From contig JAYWCL010000027.1 in NCBI GenBank assembly GCA_043780595.1, positions 13,097 through 77,096 of the forward strand: 64,000 nucleotides of DNA. The letters are read 5' to 3'. Shown piece after piece: positions 16,770 through 23,868 of the stretch. Position numbers and translations under genes: made by a program. Position 1 is the stretch's first letter; each line of letters starts with the position of its first letter. The notes under the pieces were generated by a model that ran no database searches, was not told the origin of the DNA, and saw nothing but the letters and a program-made list of their open reading frames with translations. The DNA is from Limnoglobus sp043780595 (lineage in GTDB: Bacteria; Planctomycetota; Planctomycetia; Gemmatales; Gemmataceae).

Positions 16770-18713
16770 ATGACTTACATTCAATGCACACCCACACAAC
16801 CCCAGCTTATCGCAGTCACCAAGCTGGAGAAGTCCCCGCTCAATGCCCGCCGCACCAAACGGCCCGACGGCATTGGCGAACTGAAGGCATCCATCCTCTC
16901 CCACGGGTTGATGCAGAACCTCGTCGTCACCGCGTCCGAGGACGAGACCTATCGCGTGATCGCGGGAGGCCGACGCCTTGAGGCGATTCATTCGCTTCAG
17001 GCCGAAGGGAAACTACCGCCGGACTTTGCCGTTCCGTGCCAGATCGTCACCGAGGAATACGCCCTTGAGATGAGCCTGGCCGAGAACACGATCCGCCTCG
17101 CCATGCACCCCGCCGACCAGTTTGCAACCTTCGCCGAACTGATCGATAAGGGAGCAACTGCCGCCGATATAGCGCAGCGGTTTGGGGTCGAAGAAAGCCT
17201 CGTCCACAAGCGGATGAAATTGGCCCGCGTTGCTCCCGAATTGCTTGAGGAATACCGCAACGACGGCATGACGCTGGAATGCCTGATGGCCTTCACCATC
17301 ACCGACGATCACCGCCGCCAGAGGAAGGTTTTCAAATCGCTTCAGGAATGGCAGAAGGACGATCCGAGTGTGATCCGCGACGCCCTGACCGAAAAGATGA
17401 TCGACGCCGGGTGCAAGCTGGCCTTGTTCGTGGGGCTTGATGCCTACACCGAAGCAGGTGGTAGCAGCCGGGCCGACCTCTTCGGCGAAGACGTTTATCT
17501 CGAAAAACCGGCGTTACTGAACAAGCTGGCCGAGAAGAAACTGGACGCCATCCGCCAAGAGCTAGAAGCCGAGGGCTGGAACTGGATCGAGATCAATCCT
17601 GAACGCGACTGGAACGCGGTCAACCGGTGCAGCCGGATCAAACCGATCCTGATTGACGCCCCGAATGAACTGTTCGATCTCAAATCGCAGTTTGACGCCG
17701 AACTGGAGGAAATCGAGCAAACACTCGAAGACACCGAATCGGATGCGTTGATCGACCGTCAGCAGGCGGTTCGTCACCGTCTGGATCAGGTGGAGGAAAA
17801 GCTGGCGGCGTTCGTCGGGTTCGACGCCGAACACAAGGCGCTGGCCGGATGCTTCGTTTCCATCGGGCAGGACGGCACAGCATTCATCGACAAGGGATTG
17901 GTCAAGCCGGAACATCGCAAGCGACTGGCCATGCTGCTTGGGACAGACGACGGTGATGATGGACAAGCCAAAGTGAAGGTGAAAGGCCAACTGTCAGAAA
18001 CCCTTCGACGCGACCTCGCCGCCGATCGCTTGCAAATCGCACAGGTCGAGATGGCGAAGCATCCGGCGATTGCCCTCGACCTCCTGATATTCCAGGTGGC
18101 GAGTCACTTCATCGGCAAGTCTCCGGTTGCCGATGGCGCCGACGTGGTTTTCAGGCTCCCGCGATCCCATCCGTCGGGTGATAAGGAAGCGGCTACTGCG
18201 AACAGCCTGTTGGATGCCATCGGGAAGGCACTCGCTGCCGATTGGCTGAAGCCGGATACAGGAGCAGAGCGATTCGAGGCGTTTCGTTGCTTGAGCGAAA
18301 CGGCCAAGCTGGAGTTGCTGGCCTATTGCGTGGCGTTGACTCTCAAACCGAAGCTGGCTCCCGCCGGAGACCGTGAAGCCACGGCCTATGATGCCGCCTT
18401 GTCGCTGACCGCCGCCGACGTGACCGCTTACTGGCGTCCCAGCAAGGAGAACTTCCTGGGCCGTCTCAACCGCGAGCTGTTGCTCACGGTTAGTCGCGAC
18501 GTCTTGGGCGAACCGTGGGCACAAACCCACGGCACGGACAAGAAGGCGTTGCTGGTCGATCAGCTCGACCGCGCGTTTTCCAATCCTGACAAGTCAGGCC
18601 GGACGCCCGACCAGATCGGAAAGCTGAAAAGCTGGCTTCCGGCAGGCATGTCTATCGACATCCCGTCCGCACCGGTTCCGGCAAAGGCAAAGAAAGCCAG
18701 AAAGGCAGCGTAG
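16770..18713 (+). CDS. ParB/Spo0J-like nuclease-domain protein, extended
   Basis: The ATG at 16770 is chosen over 16758 because GGAG lies 6 nt upstream; the product is 647 residues. Residues about 10-110 are a ParB domain: SPLNARRT, HGLMQNLVV, RVIAGGRRLEAI (the GGRR motif) and LAENTIRLAMHPADQF. A HTH follows near 120-145 (AADIAQRFGVEESLVHKRM). The long C-terminal part resembles plasmid ParB-like proteins of proteobacterial and planctomycete elements, with an acidic coiled segment near 300-345 and a Lys/Ala-rich tail. These proteins are larger than chromosomal ParB (about 300 aa) and often act with ArdC-type genes, as here. Role in element maintenance is inferred. Confidence 0.85.
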   Translation: MTYIQCTPTQPQLIAVTKLEKSPLNARRTKRPDGIGELKASILSHGLMQNLVVTASEDETYRVIAGGRRLEAIHSLQAEGKLPPDFAVPCQIVTEEYALEMSLAENTIRLAMHPADQFATFAELIDKGATAADIAQRFGVEESLVHKRMKLARVAPELLEEYRNDGMTLECLMAFTITDDHRRQRKVFKSLQEWQKDDPSVIRDALTEKMIDAGCKLALFVGLDAYTEAGGSSRADLFGEDVYLEKPALLNKLAEKKLDAIRQELEAEGWNWIEINPERDWNAVNRCSRIKPILIDAPNELFDLKSQFDAELEEIEQTLEDTESDALIDRQQAVRHRLDQVEEKLAAFVGFDAEHKALAGCFVSIGQDGTAFIDKGLVKPEHRKRLAMLLGTDDGDDGQAKVKVKGQLSETLRRDLAADRLQIAQVEMAKHPAIALDLLIFQVASHFIGKSPVADGADVVFRLPRSHPSGDKEAATANSLLDAIGKALAADWLKPDTGAERFEAFRCLSETAKLELLAYCVALTLKPKLAPAGDREATAYDAALSLTAADVTAYWRPSKENFLGRLNRELLLTVSRDVLGEPWAQTHGTDKKALLVDQLDRAFSNPDKSGRTPDQIGKLKSWLPAGMSIDIPSAPVPAKAKKARKAA

Positions 18714-18726
18714 TCAACTCAACAAC

Positions 18727-18750
18727 GGGGCAGGCCGAAACGCCTGCCCC
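18727..18750 (+). terminator. Terminator-like hairpin between parB-like and ardC-like genes
   Basis: GGGGCAGGC (18727-18735) pairs perfectly with GCCTGCCCC (18742-18750), loop 6 nt, followed by CTCTTT. It is a fair intrinsic terminator or attenuator before the ardC-like gene. Confidence 0.6.
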
Positions 18751-18771
18751 CTCTTTGGAAAGGATTCCACC

Positions 18772-19695
18772 ATGATTACTAACCGCATCGACCTGTACAC
18801 CCGCGTCACCGACACCATCATCGCCGACCTCGAACAAGGCGTCCGCCCGTGGCTCAAACCGTGGAATGCCGAACACGCCGCCGGACGAATCACCCGACCC
18901 TTGCGAGCCGGAGGCCAGCCCTACAAGGGAATCAATGTGCTGATGTTGTGGGCATCGGCCATGACCCAGAACTTCGCCGCCCCCATCTGGATGACTTTCC
19001 AGCAGGCGAAGGAACTGAAGGCGAACGTGAAGAAAGGCTCCAAGGGTTCGCTGGTCGTCTACGCCAACCGCATCACCAAAACCGAGACCGCCGAAGACGG
19101 CGGGGAGAACGAGCGCAACATCCATTTCATGAAGGGCTACACCGTTTTCAACGTCGAGCAGATCGAGGGACTCCCGACGCACTTCTACGCCACGGCCGCA
19201 CCACCGCTCGACCCCGTGCAGCGAAACGAGACGGCCGACCTGTTCTTCGCCAACACCGGAGCCGACATCCGGCATGGCGGGAATCAAGCCTATTACGCCG
19301 CCGAGTCCGACTACGTCCAGATGCCGCCCTTTGTTTCATTCAAGGATGCCGAAAGCTACGGCTCGACGCTCGCGCATGAGATGACCCACTGGACAAAACA
19401 CCCGTCCCGCCTCGACCGGAATCTCGGACGGAAGAAGTTCGGCGACGAGGGTTACGCCCGCGAAGAACTGGTTGCCGAGATCGGGGCCGCGTTCCTGTGT
19501 TGCGATCTCGGCATTACACCGGAGCCGCGCGACGACCACGCCGCTTATCTGGGCCATTGGCTGGGCGTGCTGAAGGAGGACAAACGCGCCGTCTTCCAAG
19601 CCGCAGCCCACGCCCAACGAGCCGTTGATTTCCTGCACGGGCTACAACCCGATGCAGGAGTGACCGAGATACCCGTGCAGGGAGTCCAGCCATGA
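18772..19695 (+). CDS. ardC: ArdC-like antirestriction protein (ssDNA-binding domain plus zincin)
   Basis: This is a 307-residue protein of the ArdC family, which protects incoming conjugative DNA from restriction. The N-terminal domain (about 1-135) matches the ssDNA-binding part: YTRVTDTIIADLEQGVRPWLKPW, PYKGINVLMLW, WMTFQQAKELKANVKKGSKG. The C-terminal domain (about 150-300) is a metallopeptidase fold with HEMTHW near 202-207 and a downstream EELVAEIGAAFL glutamate. A GGAAAGG ribosome site precedes the ATG. The next gene overlaps by 4 nt. The family's role is established; activity of this copy is inferred from the intact motifs. Confidence 0.9.
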   Translation: MITNRIDLYTRVTDTIIADLEQGVRPWLKPWNAEHAAGRITRPLRAGGQPYKGINVLMLWASAMTQNFAAPIWMTFQQAKELKANVKKGSKGSLVVYANRITKTETAEDGGENERNIHFMKGYTVFNVEQIEGLPTHFYATAAPPLDPVQRNETADLFFANTGADIRHGGNQAYYAAESDYVQMPPFVSFKDAESYGSTLAHEMTHWTKHPSRLDRNLGRKKFGDEGYAREELVAEIGAAFLCCDLGITPEPRDDHAAYLGHWLGVLKEDKRAVFQAAAHAQRAVDFLHGLQPDAGVTEIPVQGVQP

Positions 19696-19964
19696 CCGGC
19701 GGGGATCGCTTTTCGCTCGGCCAGTTGGCGATCACGGCGAACGCCAGCGTGCGGCTTTCGACCGAGGAGGTTCTGACCGCTCTGCGCCGTCATGCTTGCG
19801 GCGATTGGGGCGACCTCTGCCCCGAAGACACGCTGGCGAACGATGCCGCCTTGCTTGAAGGAGGCCGGCTGTTCTCGGCCTACGGTCAGGGCAAAGACCG
19901 CTTCTGGGTCATCACCGAGGCCGACTATTCGGTCACGACCGTGCTTCTGCCCACAGACTACTGA
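19692..19964 (+). CDS. Small plasmid-type hypothetical protein coupled to ardC
   Basis: This is a 90-residue protein whose ATG overlaps the ardC stop (ATGA), indicating translational coupling. It contains the pattern TALRRHACGDWGDLCPEDTLAND and GKDRFWVITEADYSVTTVLLP, which I recognise as a small protein found beside antirestriction genes on mobile elements, of unknown activity. The ISAs1 remnant begins immediately after its stop, so any further operon genes were lost. Confidence 0.75.
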   Translation: MTGGDRFSLGQLAITANASVRLSTEEVLTALRRHACGDWGDLCPEDTLANDAALLEGGRLFSAYGQGKDRFWVITEADYSVTTVLLPTDY

Positions 19965-19969
19965 GCGCG

Positions 19970-20080
19970 CATCAAACACCCGCTGCTCAATTTGGTGACG
20001 ATCGCCTTGTGCGGCACCATCGCCGGAGCGGACGATTGGGAAGAGATCGTGCAGTTTGCTCGGGATCGTCGCCCCTGGCA
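19970..20080 (+). pseudogene. Remnant of an ISAs1-family transposase (N-terminal part)
   Basis: The plus strand encodes IKHPLLNLVTIALCGTIAGA then DDWEEIVQFARDR, the characteristic start of ISAs1/H-repeat transposases, with no start codon, no catalytic part and no visible terminal repeats. It breaks off near 20080. The 20081-20168 stretch is unrecognised. It marks an older insertion/deletion scar after the ardC operon. Confidence 0.8.
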
Positions 20081-20168
20081 TTGCCGGCAACCACCGTCTG
20101 GAGGCGATCCGTTCCTTAGGAGCAACCCATTGCTCTTGACTTCAGGCTGTACGGTAAACCTAACTGAC

Positions 20169-20993
20169 TTAGGTAGAAACCGCAGAGTGCTGCGCCCCGT
20201 CCAGCTTCATCCGACTCCAACCGGAAGCAGCTAATCCGAGGAGCGCTGTGCCGAACAGCAAGATAGTGCCTGGAATCGGAACCGCGGAAACATTGATGGT
20301 ATTGTTATCCATCGTCACTGCCCCAGTTAGTGCCAATGCACTGCCGTCCAGAATTGTTGCTCCGGTAGCCAACGTGATGCTTTGGAGCGCAAGAATATTT
20401 CCAGCGAATGCCGTGCCCGTACCGAGAGTGGCGGAGCTGCCGACCTGAAAGAACACGTGGTTAGTTGAATTCCCATTTTGAATATTGACTGACGAACCGC
20501 TTGCAGTGGTGAGCGTGCTCCCTATCTGGAAGACATAGTCTACATTCGATACACCGGCGAAGTTGAGCGTGAGCGGTCCCGTCAACTGAGCTGAACTATC
20601 GTATTTATAAACCCCAGGCGGGAGCGAGAAACTGCCCATGTCCTGACCGGTCAGATTGCTCGTGACCGACAACCCTTGAAGTAGGTTATAAGCGGTTGTT
20701 GCATCAGTGTGTGCCTGCTGGGCCACAGCATTGCCAAGATGAATGTTCCCACCCGTAATGCTGATTGTCTCAACGCCTGTGATCGCGCTGCCCGGATAAA
20801 CCCCCACATTTCCGTAGATGGTGGTCGCCCCAGTGTTGGTCACTGTCGAAGAACCAAGAACCGCAAAGCTCCCCGCCGTACCGAGCGGTACCGTTGCCGC
20901 GGCGGCGCTCTCGGGAGTCAAGATAACGGCCATGAGGCTTAGTACGCCTGCCGTTCCGCCAATAAGATATGTTTTGTATGTTTTGGTTATCAT
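20169..20993 (-). CDS. Ice-binding-like (DUF3494) exported protein with PEP-CTERM tail
   Basis: The ORF is open from 21209, but the ATG at 20993 has GGAG upstream and starts a normal signal peptide (MITKTYKTYLIGGTAGVLSL, cleavage near AAAA), so 274 residues are called. The body is a DUF3494 beta-solenoid: GTAGSFAVLGSSTVTNTG, GNVGVYPGSAITG, ATTAYNLLQGL, FQVGSSATLGTGTAFAGNIL. It ends with VPIPGTILLFGTALLGLAA plus a basic tail, a PEP-CTERM exosortase signal. Such proteins are secreted adhesins or ice-binding proteins. It is unrelated to element functions and likely cargo. It lies opposite to its neighbours between an IS remnant and an IS4 element. Confidence 0.85.
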   Translation of the reverse strand: MITKTYKTYLIGGTAGVLSLMAVILTPESAAAATVPLGTAGSFAVLGSSTVTNTGATTIYGNVGVYPGSAITGVETISITGGNIHLGNAVAQQAHTDATTAYNLLQGLSVTSNLTGQDMGSFSLPPGVYKYDSSAQLTGPLTLNFAGVSNVDYVFQIGSTLTTASGSSVNIQNGNSTNHVFFQVGSSATLGTGTAFAGNILALQSITLATGATILDGSALALTGAVTMDNNTINVSAVPIPGTILLFGTALLGLAASGWSRMKLDGAQHSAVST

Positions 20994-21148
20994 ATGAGAC
21001 TCCGTTGTTTTAATAGTTATTTTCAAAAAAGCATTAATCAATAACCCAATGTATGACGTAAGGGTTCGGGCGCAGCCTAGGGAAAGGTGTATTATCTTTC
21101 CATGTAGGAAAGACGAGTTTACGTAAGAGCGGCGTAAGGATTGGGCTG

Positions 21149-21317
21149 CACGATATGGACCCACGTCGATGGCTCCAACGGCGACCAGTACCTCCACAGC
21201 GGCTACCACCTTGTTGATCGCATCGGCTACCTCATCAGCACAGTTCCCGTACCGGATGGAATGGACATCCAGGTTATCCTCCCGATGGAAGATCAGGGCG
21301 AACCCACTTCGTTCTGA
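21149..21317 (+). pseudogene. Orphan C-terminal coding fragment upstream of IS4 element
   Basis: One frame reads CTIWTHVDGSNGDQYLHSGY, then RIGYLISTVPVPDGMDIQVI, and ends at TGA 21315-21317. It has strong protein character but no start, and upstream DNA is non-coding. It may be the tail of an element gene lost when the ISAs1 and DUF3494 insertions occurred. Family not recognised. Confidence 0.5.
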
Positions 21318-21373
21318 TCAAACGCCAGAACCCAAATCGAAATCACATCAAAACCGCAAAGGGGGTGAATCCC

Positions 21374-22831
21374 CCAATACTGTTCACTTAAGGTAAAAAC
21401 TGTGCTAAAGCTATCTTCCATGTTTCATCATCATGGAGGGCAACAATGGCACGGACGCAACAGAACTTCGCACACGGGATTGGGATTGGCGAACGCATCA
21501 GCATCGCCAGCATCTGCCGGTCGCTCGATGCCGGGGCAATCCAAGAGGCGCTGGCAGTTACCGGCAAAAAGAGTCTCCGCAAGAGAGATTTTCCGGCGGA
21601 CGTTGCCATCTATTACGTCATTGCAATGGCGCTCTTCATGCACGTCAACTTGCGTGAGGTTCTCTTTTGCCTGATGGAAGGGCTGCGGTTGGTACGGGGA
21701 GTTGACCTGAAGATCACCGGCAAATCAGGCATCTCGCAGGCACGCAGCCGCATCGGTGCAGAGCCTCTGCGATACCTCTATGAACGTCACGTCAAGCCGC
21801 TGGCCAACGAGAAGACAAAGGGCGCATGGTATCACGGTCGCAGGTTGGTCAGCCTCGATGGCAGTTCCCTGGACTTGGCGGACGAAAAGGAAAACCGGAA
21901 GGCGTTCGGTGGCCCGACCACTTACGTTGATAACTGTGCCTTTCCGCAAATTCGTTTTGTTTGCCTCGCCGAAATCGGCACTCATGTGCTGTTCGGGGCA
22001 CGCATGGGAGAGTACCGAACCAGTGAGCAGGCGCTCGCCCGTGAAGTCATTACGTCGTTGACGCCGGGAATGCTCTGCCTTGCGGATCAGGCCTTTGGCG
22101 GGATGGCCTTTTGGAATCAGGCGTTAGCCACGGGAGCGGACCTGCTGTGGCGGGCACGCACTGATCGGCATATGGCCGTGGATAAGATTCTTCCGGATGG
22201 CAGCTATGTGAGTCGGCTACAGGTGCAACATCCCAAAGCACTGCAAAGCGAATCCCAGCCGGTTCGCGTGATTGAGTATTACGTTGAAGGCGTCGAAGAG
22301 TCCCAGAATACGATGTTCCGGCTCATCACGACGCTGATGGACCCAGTCACATTCCCTGCCGAAGAGTTGGCGCAACTCTACCAACAGCGGTGGGAGATCG
22401 AGACTGCTTTTGACGAACTGAAAACACATTTACGCGGGTCACGGATGTGTTTACGCAGCAAAACGCCGGAACTGGTCCGGCAGGAATTCTATGGATTGAT
22501 GCTGGCGCATTTTGCGGTGCGTGGCCTGATGCACGAGGCAGCACAGAAGGCCAATGTCGATCCCGACGAGTTGTCCTTCACGCACAGCTTGCGGGTGTTG
22601 CGCCGGACACTGCCACTGCGTCCAGCCATTTCCCCCTAAACGCCTGGCGGGGTTTCATAACGCTGTCTTGCAGGCCATTCTTGAAGAGCGTGTCGTTTCC
22701 AGTCGGGGGAAGAAGAACCCGCGCCGACTAAAGCGGTACAAATCGCGTTTCCCTCGAAAACACAAGCATCCGCCAATGCGGTATCGCCCCAAAGTAGTGA
22801 TCGTGTGGCATCGCTAAGTGAACAGTATTGG
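21374..22831 (+). mobile_element. IS4-family insertion sequence, 1458 bp
   Basis: Perfect 17-bp terminal inverted repeats lie at 21374-21390 and 22815-22831. GGTGAATCCC at 21364-21373 and 22832-22841 is a 10-bp target duplication; adjoining G and C runs make the exact ends uncertain by 1-3 bp. One transposase gene fills the element and its final stop codon lies within the right repeat. The intact duplication implies a fairly recent insertion. Confidence 0.92.
21446..22639 (+). CDS. IS4-family DDE transposase, frameshifted near its C terminus
   Basis: The 397-residue ORF starts at ATG 21446 after ATGGAGGG. It has the IS4 N-terminal domain (residues 15-110) and DDE core: LVSLDGSSLDLAD (first Asp), MLCLADQAFGG (second Asp) and YQQRWEIETAFDELKTHLRG, the Y-(2)R-(3)E-(6)K signature with the catalytic Glu. 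The frame stops at 22639 right after a CCCCC run (22632-22636), but the +1 frame continues with AGFHNAVLQAILEERVV and RRLKRYKSRFPRKHKH to TAA 22815-22817, a normal IS4 tail. So this copy has a one-base frameshift, by mutation, sequencing error or possibly slippage. Confidence 0.9.
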   Translation: MARTQQNFAHGIGIGERISIASICRSLDAGAIQEALAVTGKKSLRKRDFPADVAIYYVIAMALFMHVNLREVLFCLMEGLRLVRGVDLKITGKSGISQARSRIGAEPLRYLYERHVKPLANEKTKGAWYHGRRLVSLDGSSLDLADEKENRKAFGGPTTYVDNCAFPQIRFVCLAEIGTHVLFGARMGEYRTSEQALAREVITSLTPGMLCLADQAFGGMAFWNQALATGADLLWRARTDRHMAVDKILPDGSYVSRLQVQHPKALQSESQPVRVIEYYVEGVEESQNTMFRLITTLMDPVTFPAEELAQLYQQRWEIETAFDELKTHLRGSRMCLRSKTPELVRQEFYGLMLAHFAVRGLMHEAAQKANVDPDELSFTHSLRVLRRTLPLRPAISP

Positions 22832-22841
22832 GGTGAATCCC

Positions 22842-23516
22842 CCGCAGAGTAAAGGATACCCTCCGGCGTTCGGCGCGGTTCCTCCCCATCTTCCGCGCTC
22901 CCAAAGCCTCGCTTGTGCAGACGTGGCCCCTCCGCGCCGCCCGTCCTTGACTCTGCTCCCCCCTTGCATTCTTTCCTCTGTTCCGGTTGATCGCGTGCGA
23001 TCAAACCGGACAGATTTCATTTCCGGACGGAACGTCCCTCCCACCGCCTCATTTTTTTTCTGGTTCCAAAGTCGCGTTCCCGCGAGTCGCTTCCAGACCA
23101 GAGTTACCGGCATCGGTGTTGACCGAGGCTGGCAGCAGTATCCCACTGCATAGTTCCGCTACCGGAACGTGAAGTATCCTTGCTCTCCGATACTTCCAGT
23201 ACCGGTTTCGCGCGGATTTTTCCTGAAGGATTTTTCAAATGTAAGTTTACAGGCGTCTTCCCTATGCACAGCATAGGCCGGGTTTCCCGGGGAAAGCGTT
23301 CCTGTCTTCGACCGGACCTCTTTCTCGACGCCTTTTTTTCATCGCTTCGTTTCCTGCATCCTCGCGCCTCGCATTCGGATGGCAGGAAGCCCGCGTACCT
23401 CGGATTCATCGAGCTTCGTTTTGCCGCTTTTTCCCTGCGGCTCTCGAATGTTCAAAACCTCTGTAACCCGCACTCAGCCTCTTGCGCGGCGTTTTCAACA
23501 GTGCTATAATTCGATT
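22842..23516. other. 675-bp non-coding region with paired hairpins
   Basis: No ORF here has convincing coding character. At 23153-23168 GTTCCG pairs with CGGAAC around a 4-nt loop, and immediately after, 23171-23178 (GAAGTATC) pairs with 23189-23196 (GATACTTC). The adjacent AGTACCGG echoes the first arm. Several pyrimidine-rich tracts occur. It could hold an origin of transfer or replication, or be leader DNA for the genes from 23517 on. A sigma70-like promoter closes it. Confidence 0.45.
23482..23510 (+). promoter_or_regulatory. Strong sigma70-type promoter for the 23517 gene
   Basis: TTGCGC at 23482-23487 and a perfect TATAAT at 23505-23510 are 17 nt apart. Predicted transcription start is about 23517, which is the A of the first ATG, so the transcript would be leaderless or nearly so. 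Confidence 0.65.
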
Positions 23517-23720
23517 ATGTCCATGCCCCCGACATATCACTTTCAAGACCTCGGCACCCAAGCTCAGTCAATGGCAAAAAACTGCGGCAACGAGCGCATG
23601 GCGATGGTCATGCAATACGTCGCCCTCGGCTCCATGATCGTCATGGCAGGAGTGGCCGCACGTCACGTTTTGAAAGAAGCTTTCGGTTCATCGGACCACG
23701 ACCGGGGCAGGTCGAGGTAG
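23517..23720 (+). CDS. Small single-pass membrane protein
   Basis: This is a 67-residue protein from ATG 23517 (ATG 23523 is possible). Residues about 28-46 (MVMQYVALGSMIVMAGVAA) are a membrane helix, followed by a charged tail (SSDHDRGRSR). It sits at a probable leaderless start. Its place before the methylase-helicase suggests an element function, but the family is not recognised. Confidence 0.6.
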   Translation: MSMPPTYHFQDLGTQAQSMAKNCGNERMAMVMQYVALGSMIVMAGVAARHVLKEAFGSSDHDRGRSR

Positions 23721-23868
23721 ATATGCTGAATCGCCCCCGCAGTCACCACGAACAGACGGCAAGTGATGCAGGGCAATTGAAGAAGTATCCACTGACGACT
23801 GAAGGCAAACCGCACCCCTTCAGACAAGCCACGAGTCGGGAACACACTATAGAAGAGTGTCCCTGACC

